Notes: generated from the sequence alone by a model not told the origin. DNA of 7,861 bases from Pleurocapsa sp. MO_226.B13 (GCA_030064795.1 JASJEI010000437.1:1-7861); one strand, 5' to 3'. Positions 1-6,332 are shown, counted from the stretch's first letter. Numbers and translations: made by a program.

Positions 1-1187
1 CTATCGACCTGCGAAGTATAGGCTGGATTTATCAACGTCACCACCGATTGACGACGCTGAGAAACTTGCTCAATCGCTTGCTGCAATTCCCCTTTACACC
101 AAGCAGCTAAACGACGATTAATCTTTTTGCTCTTCCTTTTGTTGCGAATAGGTTGAGAAAGGTCTTCACAAACAATTTGCTTGTGAGAGTTAAAAATCTG
201 ATGAACGCCTGTTCTAATGAGGGTTCTTAATGTCGCTCGCACCTTGCTTTGAAATCTGTTCTGATTGGTTATTCCTAAGTTACAACGTTTAATTTTGCTG
301 TTGGCTTTTTTTCGGCTCAATGCCCACAGCTTTTGTCTTCTTCTGCCTTTAATATGTCTTTGCTCTGTAGCCTTGCTCATTATCTTCCCAATGCCATCAG
401 CATAGACAAAATTATCAGAACCATAAAAGCCTTCGGTGTAACCTTTATCTATCCCAACAATTGAAGTGTTGTGGTTTTCTTGTCTGGTTACTACTTTGGG
501 ATAACAAAGTCTAACTCCATTCTCCTCAAAAATTATCCTTAACCTACCAGTTGGTTTGACTCTTCCACAGTTAAACTTAAGGTTGATTCTTTCATAGCTG
601 CGCTTACCCAAAGGGTTTCCTGGAAACCCAATCAAAACAATTGTTCCTGAGCGAGTAATAGTACAATCACTAGCCTCTAGAACAATTTGATTTTTTATCC
701 AAGTGTGTCCTCGATGATATTCTTGGCGTACCCATCTCTTGACTAGCGGATACCGCATGAACTCTGTACTATTTAAAGACTGAATTAGCTCCTTCCTGAA
801 ACTGGTATGTTCATTGATTTTGGTTTTCCCGTTAACTATTATTTTCTCTGGTTGAAAATAACGATATATCTTACGAATAACAGAGCTAGAGGCTGCGGAC
901 TGAACGGCATGAAGATCATCTATTACTGATTGAAAGGTTCGTTCCCAAGGCTTGTAAGCCACTTGATATAAAGATGGAGGGTTTGTTTGTTTGAATTCCT
1001 TGATTAACTTGTCTGACTTTTGTCCCCAAGCTTGTAGCGAACCATATTTATGCCAGATATCTTGTCTGAGTTTACCTAAGCGACTCGCAATCTCAATACC
1101 CTTGGCAAGCTCAGAAGCTCCATTGTTAAATCCAAGAGCGATCCTAGTAACACAATATTCAGTTTTACTAATTTTTTTTCTGACCAT
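1..1187 (-). CDS. tnpB: TnpB-like RNA-guided nuclease of an IS607/IS605-type element, 3' end outside window
   Basis: The minus frame from ATG at 1187 stays open to the window edge, giving 395 residues. TnpB proteins are RuvC-fold nucleases guided by an RNA from the element's own end. The RuvC-I aspartate is D247 in VGIDKGYTEGF, and the RuvC-II glutamate is E341 in IVCEDLS; the third acidic residue would lie beyond base 1. The last visible stretch, NPAYTSQVD, matches the usual NTSQxC segment, but D395 stands where the first zinc-ribbon cysteine is normally found, so this may be a zinc-ribbon-less variant. The start lies 22 bases after the tnpA stop, the usual tnpA-tnpB order. No clear Shine-Dalgarno is seen; TTG at 1193 is an alternative start. 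The partner recombinase is truncated, so this tnpB is probably immobile. Family call is firm; activity is unknown because the end is missing. Confidence 0.88.
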   Translation of the reverse strand, partial: MVRKKISKTEYCVTRIALGFNNGASELAKGIEIASRLGKLRQDIWHKYGSLQAWGQKSDKLIKEFKQTNPPSLYQVAYKPWERTFQSVIDDLHAVQSAASSSVIRKIYRYFQPEKIIVNGKTKINEHTSFRKELIQSLNSTEFMRYPLVKRWVRQEYHRGHTWIKNQIVLEASDCTITRSGTIVLIGFPGNPLGKRSYERINLKFNCGRVKPTGRLRIIFEENGVRLCYPKVVTRQENHNTSIVGIDKGYTEGFYGSDNFVYADGIGKIMSKATEQRHIKGRRRQKLWALSRKKANSKIKRCNLGITNQNRFQSKVRATLRTLIRTGVHQIFNSHKQIVCEDLSQPIRNKRKSKKINRRLAAWCKGELQQAIEQVSQRRQSVVTLINPAYTSQVD

Positions 1188-1209
1188 AGCCAAATCATAC
1201 CATGAATGG

Positions 1210-1562
1210 CTACATTTTATTACTATTTTTATATTCTTGCTCTAGTTTTTTTTCGTAAGCTCGTAAGAAATACAAGCGTGATGAAAAGCAGTGCATTATT
1301 GCCATGAAGTCAGACATCAATTCCTCATGAGGACTTAGTTTAGTTGAGTTAATAACTACTATTTCGCAATCATTTAAATTACAAAACCATTCAACAAACT
1401 CAAATCCAAATCTACATAGTCTATCTTTGTGAGCTACTACTATAGTTTTAATTTCTCCTTTAGCTACTCGCTCCATCAACTTCACAAACTGTTTTCGCTT
1501 CCAGTTCATTCCTGAAGCAATGTCTTTGACTAATCTGGTGTTGGGATAATGTAAAAATTGAA
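1210..1562 (-). pseudogene. tnpA: IS607-family serine recombinase TnpA, N-terminally truncated
   Basis: This is the C-terminal part of the chimeric ORF, residues about 197-312. It carries hallmark motifs of IS607-type resolvases: DIASGMNWKRK, the hydrophobic strand IKTIVVAHKDRL, CRFGFEFVEW, and the tail LMAIM..FSSRLY with a basic coiled end. Full proteins are around 190-210 residues, with an N-terminal MerR-like helix-turn-helix followed by the catalytic serine in a YxRVSS-type motif. Both are missing, so recombination activity is lost. The stop at 1210 precedes tnpB by 22 bases, which preserves the native arrangement on that side. The left end of the element has gone with the N-terminus. Confidence 0.85.
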
Positions 1563-2148
1563 TACTACTAGAAATTGCGATCGCGAAAACACCAACTAAT
1601 AGTGTTAATTGCCATGAAAGCAGTAATAAAAATACGCTGTAAACTATTATTGTACAAATACTAATAATAATGGTGACTAAGTTAGATAAAGCTTGGCTGG
1701 TTTGCCAGGTTTCTTTATCTAAGATACTAACTATTTTTCCCGATTGAGTGTCTTCTAAAAACTCGTAACTTACGCTCATAAATTGCTTGAAAATATTAGA
1801 ACGTAATCGATGACTAATACGCCAGTTAAACCAAGAAAATAAAGCTGAATTTAAATACAAAAGAGCATTTTTTAGAAAAATACTCCCTAATATTAGTAAG
1901 GGAATAACTAAAGTACGAACTTTTAAAGAAACACCGATAAATGGTTGAGTAATTAAATTAACTAAATAATTATTGCTTTCAAATTGAATATTAGTTTGAC
2001 TAAAACTTTTTAAAAAAGGAATAAACAAGCTGATTCCCAATCCCTCTAATAGAGAAGATACCAGTCCAATAACAATAATTACAGGAATTGCCCAAGGATA
2101 AAACTTTAGTAGAGGACGTAAGGACTTAATTGCCTTGAATTCTCTCAT
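1210..2148 (-). CDS. Chimeric ORF: ABC exporter membrane domain fused to IS607 TnpA C-terminus (probable pseudogene)
   Basis: This 312-codon ORF starts at ATG 2148. Residues 1 to about 196 look like the start of an ABC exporter membrane domain: helices near 18-38, 80-103, 157-177 and 178-196, with the long cytoplasmic stretch ISHRLRSNIF, FLEDTQSGKI between helices 2 and 3. A full exporter half has six helices and a nucleotide-binding domain with Walker A, signature and Walker B motifs; all are absent. From about residue 197 the text becomes an IS607 serine-recombinase C-terminal part (DIASGMNWKRK, VVAHKDRLCRFGFEFVEW). The most likely history is an IS607 insertion plus deletion that removed the rest of the transporter and the first part of tnpA. 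A working product is unlikely, as neither half has its catalytic portion. Neighbouring sugar-transfer genes suggest that the lost transporter exported a glycan or glycolipid. Confidence 0.8.
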   Translation of the reverse strand: MREFKAIKSLRPLLKFYPWAIPVIIVIGLVSSLLEGLGISLFIPFLKSFSQTNIQFESNNYLVNLITQPFIGVSLKVRTLVIPLLILGSIFLKNALLYLNSALFSWFNWRISHRLRSNIFKQFMSVSYEFLEDTQSGKIVSILDKETWQTSQALSNLVTIIISICTIIVYSVFLLLLSWQLTLLVGVFAIAISSSIQFLHYPNTRLVKDIASGMNWKRKQFVKLMERVAKGEIKTIVVAHKDRLCRFGFEFVEWFCNLNDCEIVVINSTKLSPHEELMSDFMAIMHCFSSRLYFLRAYEKKLEQEYKNSNKM

Positions 2149-2204
2149 CTTGTTGCCTACCTATGACCAATAAAACTGTAAAAGAGATAAAAAATTAGCA
2201 TAGT

Positions 2205-2570
2205 TTAATTAGGCTCAGTTCTAGATAGTTTTTGCAATATTCTTCTTTCAAAAAAAGTAGACGGCAACAATTTATGTAGGTTAACTCGCTTATTTATATC
2301 AGAAATTGTCAGTTTTCTCTTCTGCCATTTATATTTTTTTCTAAACTGCACCCAAGCATAATGATCCGACCAAATAAGAGACGTAACTGGTCGAGCAATT
2401 AGCTTTAATAAACTTGCTACTGATAGGGTATACAAATAGTGATACAAAAGAGCAAATTTAAAGTCCGATCGCCAAGCTTTATACAGCCAGGTTAATGTGT
2501 TCCAATGGTTTCCATAACTGCTACTTTTTAAGGCTAAGTAAATACAAAAATTCAGTAGATCAAAAAATCA
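2205..2570 (-). pseudogene. Remnant of a surface-glycan gene, possibly a glycosyltransferase C-terminus
   Basis: The frame is open from just after TGA at 2570 to the stop at 2205, about 120 codons, but contains no ATG. The only usable start is TTG at 2447, giving 80 residues, which would cut into a continuous helical pattern. The visible protein begins FFDLLNFCIYLALKSSSYG, continues WLYKAWRSDFKFALLYHYLY and ends in a basic tail, WQKRKLTISDINKR through RILQKLSRTEPN. The LALKSSSYGN...LYKAW pattern resembles the helical C-terminus of many family 2 glycosyltransferases (inference; no catalytic motif remains). It sits between an intact glycosyltransferase and the ABC remnant on the same strand. 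I read it as the 3' end of a decayed gene; a small real protein from TTG 2447 cannot be excluded. Confidence 0.45.
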
Positions 2571-2671
2571 TTTTGGTTCAGGCGATCGCCAAATTTTGTA
2601 AGCAAAAACAATAAGCTGTATTTATACTACTCTAGATAACAATAATTCACTAAAAATTTGGAGAAAGAACA
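2571..2671. other. Non-coding stretch between the small ORF and the glycosyltransferase-like remnant
   Basis: This AT-rich stretch belongs to a gap of nearly 400 bases (2448-2844) without a firm gene; the rest of the gap holds the start of the glycosyltransferase-like remnant, the doubtful 52-codon ORF and the palindrome. All minus frames here are closed quickly, for example by TGA at 2570 and TAA at 2624. Apart from one HIP1 copy at 2582 I see nothing functional. Confidence 0.5.
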
Positions 2672-2830
2672 CTACAATTTCAATCGGATTCGATCGGATA
2701 AACTTCTATTACGCCATTGATAGAGTCGAGCTTGTTTATTGGTAAAACTCTTTATGCCTTGTTTGTCTTTATTCTTAACTGGTTTGTCGTTCCTCCCCAT
2801 ATCTGAAGCTAGGGGTCTCCCGACAAACAT
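2672..2830 (-). CDS. Doubtful 52-codon ORF downstream of the glycosyltransferase
   Basis: An ATG at 2830, 14 bases after the glycosyltransferase stop, opens 52 codons to TAG at 2672. The product is hydrophilic and basic, ending ARLYQWRNRSLSDRIRLKL; I do not recognise it. There is no Shine-Dalgarno sequence ahead of either ATG (2830 or 2800). Its first third lies on the 45-bp palindrome at 2783-2827, which suggests that this end is a repeat rather than code. The basic, arginine-rich tail could be a residue of an older coding region. Treat it as an open frame, not an established gene. Confidence 0.2.
   Translation of the reverse strand: MFVGRPLASDMGRNDKPVKNKDKQGIKSFTNKQARLYQWRNRSLSDRIRLKL
2783..2827. 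repeat. 45-bp imperfect palindrome (two-part stem)
   Basis: On the plus strand TTTGTCG (2783-2789) pairs with CGACAAA (2821-2827), and CCCC (2795-2798) pairs with GGGG (2812-2815). The two stems are separated by symmetric 5-base interior loops and closed by a 13-base loop. There is no U-tract, so it is not a standard terminator. The shape resembles the subterminal hairpins of IS200/IS605-type elements or a REP-like sequence; that assignment is inference. Confidence 0.5.
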
Positions 2831-2844
2831 TTCTGATGAGTAGA

Positions 2845-3801
2845 TCATCTTAGTTCCAGATTAATCTGCTTTGAGGCTTTTGTAGGCAAACTGTAGTAAA
2901 TAGCGCGGAGCATCACTTGAGCTTTTTCCCATAAAGATAAACCATGCCAATAATTTCTGATTAACTCTCGATCGCCTTGATAGGGAACACCATATCTAAT
3001 ATAAATCACCTTGTATTTCCAGTAAGCACTCAAACCTCTAGCAAACATTCGATTACATACTTTGCTTAACTGGGGAAATTTAGCTCGCAAAAAATAGGCA
3101 GTGACCATATTTTTCGTTTGCAATTGTGGTCGTTCGCTGCGTCCAGTAGAATTATTGCGATCGTGAACCCGCATTATGGTTAAGGCTCGGTCTAGCATAA
3201 AACCAAGACTGACAGCAGGAGCGGCCTTCATCGGATAGCCATCAGCACCGTTAACAAACACCTCTGGTATGGGGATAATTCGCTCTAAAAGACTGCGACG
3301 AAAACATAAACCAGAAGAAGGAGGAACATAGAGAGAAGTTCCTTTGGCAACTAGGTCGCGAAAGTCGCATTTTCCCACACCACTTTGGCGAGTCAAGCCA
3401 ATTTGGCGATCGCCGTAGTTGCAATCGATCAATTTTACGGGATGAAAACACCAGCTAATTTCGGGGTCTGTTTGAAATTCTTTAACCACAAGCGAGACTT
3501 TTTCAGTCAGAAAAAAATCATCTGAGTCGAGAAAACAGATAATCTCTCCCGAACTAGCAGCAAAACCCGCATTATATGCCGAAGCCTGTCCGCCATTTTC
3601 TTTTAGTAGGGGAATAATTCGCTCTTTATAGCTGGCGATAATCTCTCGTGAATTATCCGTCGAGCCATCATCAACCACGATAACTTCTATTGCTGAATAA
3701 GTCTGGTTTAAAGCACTCTCAATTGCTTCGGCGATAAAAGCACCGTAATTGTAGTTATTGATAATGATACTAACCAAAGGATTGCGATCGTGATTCGTCA
3801 T
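2845..3801 (-). CDS. Family 2 glycosyltransferase (GT-A fold)
   Basis: This 318-residue protein transfers a sugar from a nucleotide-sugar donor; the acceptor cannot be told. Numbered from ATG 3801: the N-terminal strand VSIIINNYNYG lies at 10-20, the nucleotide-binding DDGSTD at 44-49, GGQASAYNAGF at 70-80, and the metal-binding DxD region LDSDD at 91-95. NGADGYPM at 184-191 occupies the place of the usual acceptor-site ED motif, and RVHDRNNS at 211-218 closes the catalytic domain. The rest is a helical, basic C-terminus with no clear membrane helices, so the enzyme is probably cytoplasmic or membrane-associated. TTG at 3810 is an in-frame alternative start; ATG 3801 was preferred as the standard codon, though neither has a strong ribosome site. 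The sulfotransferase is divergent upstream, which suggests a shared control region and a common sulfated or decorated surface glycan. Confidence 0.9.
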   Translation of the reverse strand: MTNHDRNPLVSIIINNYNYGAFIAEAIESALNQTYSAIEVIVVDDGSTDNSREIIASYKERIIPLLKENGGQASAYNAGFAASSGEIICFLDSDDFFLTEKVSLVVKEFQTDPEISWCFHPVKLIDCNYGDRQIGLTRQSGVGKCDFRDLVAKGTSLYVPPSSGLCFRRSLLERIIPIPEVFVNGADGYPMKAAPAVSLGFMLDRALTIMRVHDRNNSTGRSERPQLQTKNMVTAYFLRAKFPQLSKVCNRMFARGLSAYWKYKVIYIRYGVPYQGDRELIRNYWHGLSLWEKAQVMLRAIYYSLPTKASKQINLELR

Positions 3802-3917
3802 TCTTACCAATCAAATTAGGATTGCCATAGCTATCTTTACTTTGACTTTTAAATTTTAAAGTTAACCAGGGGATAAAGTCGGAACACAAAGAATTGTTAG
3901 AGAGAATTGTTAGATTG
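3802..3917. promoter_or_regulatory. Divergent intergenic region between glycosyltransferase and sulfotransferase
   Basis: These 116 bases separate two genes read away from each other and should hold both promoters. The stretch TTTTAAATTTTAAAGTTAAC near 3847-3866 is AT-rich, and TTGACT at 3842-3847 resembles a -35 box for the plus strand. I find no -10 hexamer at a 16-18 base spacing, so no promoter is called. No strong Shine-Dalgarno precedes either gene. Confidence 0.3.
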
Positions 3918-4730
3918 ATGTTTTTTTCTCAAGACCAGAAATCGCCAATACGGATTCATATTGTCGGATGTGGCCCGCGCACGGGTACGACACTGATGGC
4001 AGAAATGACGATCGCTTGTTTTGCGATCGATCTATATACAGAACATGAAGATAGTATATATACCCGTCCCTCTCGTTCGGCAAAGATTTTTTTGACTAAA
4101 CGTCCTCGCGATATTTTGGTTGCCGAACCGATACTGCACCTGCTACCTAATTTTTATATCATTTATATGTTGCGAGATCCTCGCGATACTATTACCAGTA
4201 AGCACCGCAAAGACCCCGAACGCTACTGGGCAACTCTGCGATACTGGAAAGCTTATACTCCCTATGGTCTTAAATTGCAGCATCATCCGCGATTTATCAC
4301 GGTTCGTTATGAAGATTTGGTACAAAAACCCGATGAAGTTCAGGAATATTTGATGCAGCGAATGCCTTTTTTGCAGAAAAGAGGGAACTTTAGTCGCTAT
4401 CATGAATTAGCCAAGCCCTCAAAACGTTCTTTAGACGCGCTTCGGGGTGTGCGTCCTGTAGCTGCTAGTAGCGTGGGAAAATGGCGCGATCATCTCCCTA
4501 GAGTGGCGGGACAACTTAAGATTCATGGAGAACAGGCGATCGCCCAAGACCTAATTAAATACGGTTATGAAGCTGATGACTCTTGGCTTAACCAGTTGCA
4601 GGGTGTAACCCCCGATTATAGTGAAAGTCACTGGCCAGAGCATTTTACCACCAAAGAACTCAAGCAGCGCATGAGAGGCAAATATACCAGAGCTTTGGCT
4701 GCATTTGTACGTAGATTGGCAACTGCGTAA
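3918..4730 (+). CDS. Sulfotransferase family protein (PAPS-dependent)
   Basis: The 270-residue product fits the cytosolic-type sulfotransferase fold that moves sulfate from PAPS to a hydroxyl group. Numbered from ATG 3918: the 5'-phosphosulfate loop is GCGPRTGTTLM near 17-27, the 3'-phosphate motif is LRDPRDTITSKH near 85-96, and RYEDLVQKPDEVQEYL near 130-145 is the usual family helix. SVGKWRDHLP near 185-194 matches the conserved late GxxxWR element. The acceptor cannot be inferred directly; given the glycosyltransferase and exporter remnant next door, a surface polysaccharide or glycolipid is the likeliest target (inference). No signal peptide or membrane helix is seen. TTG at 3894 extends the frame by eight residues; ATG 3918 was preferred. 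Length and motifs look complete, so the enzyme should be functional. Confidence 0.87.
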   Translation: MFFSQDQKSPIRIHIVGCGPRTGTTLMAEMTIACFAIDLYTEHEDSIYTRPSRSAKIFLTKRPRDILVAEPILHLLPNFYIIYMLRDPRDTITSKHRKDPERYWATLRYWKAYTPYGLKLQHHPRFITVRYEDLVQKPDEVQEYLMQRMPFLQKRGNFSRYHELAKPSKRSLDALRGVRPVAASSVGKWRDHLPRVAGQLKIHGEQAIAQDLIKYGYEADDSWLNQLQGVTPDYSESHWPEHFTTKELKQRMRGKYTRALAAFVRRLATA

Positions 4731-4784
4731 AATTGAGATCTGTCTTTGCAGAGTTCTGGTTGTTCTGGGAAGCGATCGCGCTTT

Positions 4785-4802
4785 GGGCTATAATTTTAGC
4801 CC
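4785..4802. terminator. Short hairpin between convergent genes, weak terminator candidate
   Basis: GGGCTA at 4785-4790 and TAGCCC at 4797-4802 form a perfect six-base stem around a six-base loop. It lies between the convergent sulfotransferase and the DUF6194 remnant and overlaps the stop codon of the latter. No U-run follows on either strand, so intrinsic termination is doubtful. Confidence 0.2.
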
Positions 4803-5162
4803 CCAGGTTTCCCCAATTAAATGATGACCAAAACTGTAATGTTTTTCTTCATTTCCTGCAATCACTCCGCCTTTGAGTGGTCTTAGCGATCGCCTACCAA
4901 ATATTTCTTCATACTTTTTAGGTGTCAAGCCGATACTGAGACGAAAAACTCCAGGGCGGTTGAGATAGGAGGCTTTATCGTTTTCTCCATCTTTTGATTT
5001 GACAGTGGCAAAATAGCTACCACGCTTTAACTTCAATTCGGGATTAACAAAATAGCTGCGTTCCCCCCACGAGTTCACGGGGTTTATATGCTTGTAAGTT
5101 TTTAACAGGCACGTTTCGATAGTACTTTGAGCGATCGCCCTAGTGGAAAATATGGCTGCCAA
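4788..5162 (-). pseudogene. DUF6194-like gene fragment fused to the end of an M28 peptidase fragment
   Basis: The ORF starts at TTG 5162 and gives 124 residues, but the frame is open further upstream into peptidase sequence, so this start is not natural. Residues 1 to about 8 still belong to the M28 piece (ELAAIFSTR). Residues about 12-104 match the uncharacterised DUF6194 family: NPVNSWGERSYFVNP, RGSYFATVKSKDGENDKAS, LNRPGVFRLSIG and KYEEIFG. The family normally continues with an MPHPVYGW-type segment and a C-terminal helix, to about 140-160 residues. Here the text changes after GGVIAGN to an unrelated tail ending at 4788. So both ends are broken: the 5' end is replaced by peptidase sequence and the 3' end is truncated. 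A HIP1 octamer (5133-5140) sits at the junction. The product is probably not functional. Confidence 0.7.
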
Positions 5163-5356
5163 TTCTAGTAAAACTGCTACCCCCGTAGCATTATCATCCG
5201 CCCCAGGAGTACCAGGTACAGCATCAATACTTATCGTTTAGGGAGATAGGGAGATAATTATCCCCCAATTCCCCAATTCTTCAGTTTTCCAATTAAATCG
5301 TTAAACGAGAAGTATTGGGTACAGCATCATAATGCGCGTCAATTAGTTTTGTGGGA
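5141..5356 (-). pseudogene. M28-family metallopeptidase fragment, interrupted by a MITE-like insertion
   Basis: Read on the minus strand, the segment before the insertion encodes SPTKLIDAHYDAVP. The segment after it encodes DAVPGTPGADDNATGVAVLLELA. Joined across the insertion they give AHYDAVPGTPGADDNATG, the metal-binding core of M28 (aminopeptidase Y/S type) zinc peptidases, with the HxD histidine and aspartate and the GADDN aspartate. Only some 45 residues of a protein that is normally several hundred long remain. The upstream end abuts the stop of the CDF gene, and the downstream end runs into DUF6194 sequence near 5120-5150. The 103-bp insertion (element plus duplication) also shifts the frame and brings in a stop (TAA at 5240). 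Recognition of the motif is firm; the exact limits are approximate. Confidence 0.75.
5225..5317. mobile_element. 93-bp MITE-like element with 16-bp terminal inverted repeats
   Basis: The left end CAATACTTATCGTTTA (5225-5240) and right end TAAACGAGAAGTATTG (5302-5317) are inverted repeats differing at one of 16 positions. The element is flanked by direct copies of GGTACAGCAT at 5215-5224 and 5318-5327, a 10-bp target duplication. Removing the element and one copy restores an uninterrupted M28 peptidase reading frame, which confirms the insertion. The interior has no ORF. It contains the palindrome GATAATTATC (5253-5262) and a tandem CCCCAATT pair (5263-5278). It must have been mobilised in trans by an unidentified transposase with matching ends. 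Target duplications of about this length are seen in the IS4 superfamily, but that link is only suggestive. Confidence 0.8.
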
Positions 5357-5360
5357 GAGA

Positions 5361-6305
5361 TTATCGCTGACTCGGAGGTTGCTTGAGATGAGTTTCTAGT
5401 AATTTTAGATTTTCATAGGGTTCTAGCTGAATTGTGACATGAACTGAACCATATTTTTCTTGAAGTTTGCGTTCTACTGTTTCTACAATTTTGCGTGCTG
5501 GACTAATTTCCCGTGGGGCAACAACTAAGTGCATCTCAACGAATATATCTTGACCAGCGACTCCCCTAGAAGTAATTGAATGACAGTTAAGTACTCCATA
5601 AACATCCATAACAATATCCATAATTTCTCTAGCTGGAATTGCTACGCGATCGCTTAAGAAGGGAATATTATCTCGAATCACTTCCCAAGCACTCCAAAAG
5701 ACTAAACCTCCTACTACAAAGGCTAAGACAATATCTAACCAGATTAATCCCAGACGCATTCCCCACATTCCTACTAAAAGAACTACCGTCACCCAGACAT
5801 CGCTTAAAGTATGTCGAGCATCAGCTTCCAATAGTTTACTTTTGAGAGCTTTTCCTCTTTGAGCTTCATATCCAGCAATAAAGATATTGATAACCAATAC
5901 AACAATCATCATGATTAGACTAAGATTGTTTATCTCAACTGGAGCGTCGCGATCGGAGAAGAAAAGACGATTCACCGCAGAACTCAAGATTTCGATTCCA
6001 GCTACGATCAAAAAGCCAGCAATTCCCAATGCCCCCAAAGATTCAAACTTGGAATGACCATAAGGATGATCCCAATCTGGTTGGGGATTGGCAAGGCGCA
6101 TCGCCACTAAACCCAAAATATTACTAGCACTATCTGAAAACGAATGCAAAGCATCTGCTAATAAACTAAGAGAACCCGTAGCCAAACCTAAACTAAATTT
6201 TGTTTCTAAAACTAATAAATTTAACCCCAACGTAATATAAAGCACGTTTTTAATTGAGTTTTGTCTTTGAGACTTAGAAGAATCAAGTTCTGGGTAGGAA
6301 TTCAT
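5361..6305 (-). CDS. Cation diffusion facilitator (CDF) transporter, probably zinc exporter
   Basis: The 314-residue protein starts at ATG 6305. CDF proteins are inner-membrane dimers that export divalent cations in exchange for protons. Six membrane helices are visible from about residue 22 to 205. The intramembrane metal site is H54xxxD58 in helix 2 (ADALHSFSD) and H165xxxD169 in helix 5 (DARHTLSD); this HD-HD pattern is typical of zinc or cadmium members, whereas manganese types usually have DD-DD. HPYGHSKFE at 80-88 is the conserved loop after helix 2. Residues 210-297 form the cytoplasmic metal-binding domain, with DIFVEMHLVV and VHVTIQLEP. Length and motifs are complete. It follows the MgtC-like gene by 119 bases on the same strand, so co-transcription is possible. 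The stop at 5361 abuts the M28 remnant, so sequence downstream has been rearranged. The metal is inferred, not shown. Confidence 0.93.
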   Translation of the reverse strand: MNSYPELDSSKSQRQNSIKNVLYITLGLNLLVLETKFSLGLATGSLSLLADALHSFSDSASNILGLVAMRLANPQPDWDHPYGHSKFESLGALGIAGFLIVAGIEILSSAVNRLFFSDRDAPVEINNLSLIMMIVVLVINIFIAGYEAQRGKALKSKLLEADARHTLSDVWVTVVLLVGMWGMRLGLIWLDIVLAFVVGGLVFWSAWEVIRDNIPFLSDRVAIPAREIMDIVMDVYGVLNCHSITSRGVAGQDIFVEMHLVVAPREISPARKIVETVERKLQEKYGSVHVTIQLEPYENLKLLETHLKQPPSQR

Positions 6306-6332
6306 CGCAAGTAGCCAAGTTTAATAAAATTG

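Larger units (their letters stand above)
1..1562 (-). mobile_element. Remnant IS607-type insertion sequence (tnpA fragment plus tnpB)
   Basis: The element is recognised from adjacent tnpA (serine recombinase fragment) and tnpB reading in the same direction. Its tnpA-side end is truncated inside an ABC transporter gene near 1540-1565. The tnpB-side end lies beyond base 1, so terminal structures and the guide RNA cannot be examined. IS607 elements leave no inverted repeats or target duplication, so the original insertion point cannot be read directly. Since the recombinase has lost its catalytic serine, the copy should move only if helped by another element. Confidence 0.75.

Noticed and set aside
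991..1245. Open frame of 84 codons on the plus strand
   Set aside because: It lies antisense to the start of tnpB and the end of tnpA, which have strong family motifs; no ribosome site and no recognisable protein.
2466..2600. Two 18-bp copies of CGATCGCCAA-type sequence (2466-2483 and 2583-2600), matching at 15 positions
   Set aside because: Most of the match is HIP1-like core plus AT-rich flank; not convincing as a separate repeat family.
3251..3451. Open frame of 66 codons on the minus strand
   Set aside because: It is a shifted-frame shadow inside the glycosyltransferase gene.
3842..3877. TTGACT ... GATAAA as a promoter for the sulfotransferase
   Set aside because: The spacing of 24 bases is too long for a sigma-70 promoter.
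4120..4403. Open frames on both strands of 77 and 86 codons
   Set aside because: Both lie wholly inside the sulfotransferase gene in other frames; cysteine- and isoleucine-rich composition is typical of shadow frames.
5253..5278. Palindrome GATAATTATC and CCCCAATT repeats as a regulatory site
   Set aside because: They lie within the MITE-like element and are better explained as part of it.
5639..5845. Open frame of 68 codons on the plus strand
   Set aside because: Antisense to the well-conserved CDF gene, with no independent support.
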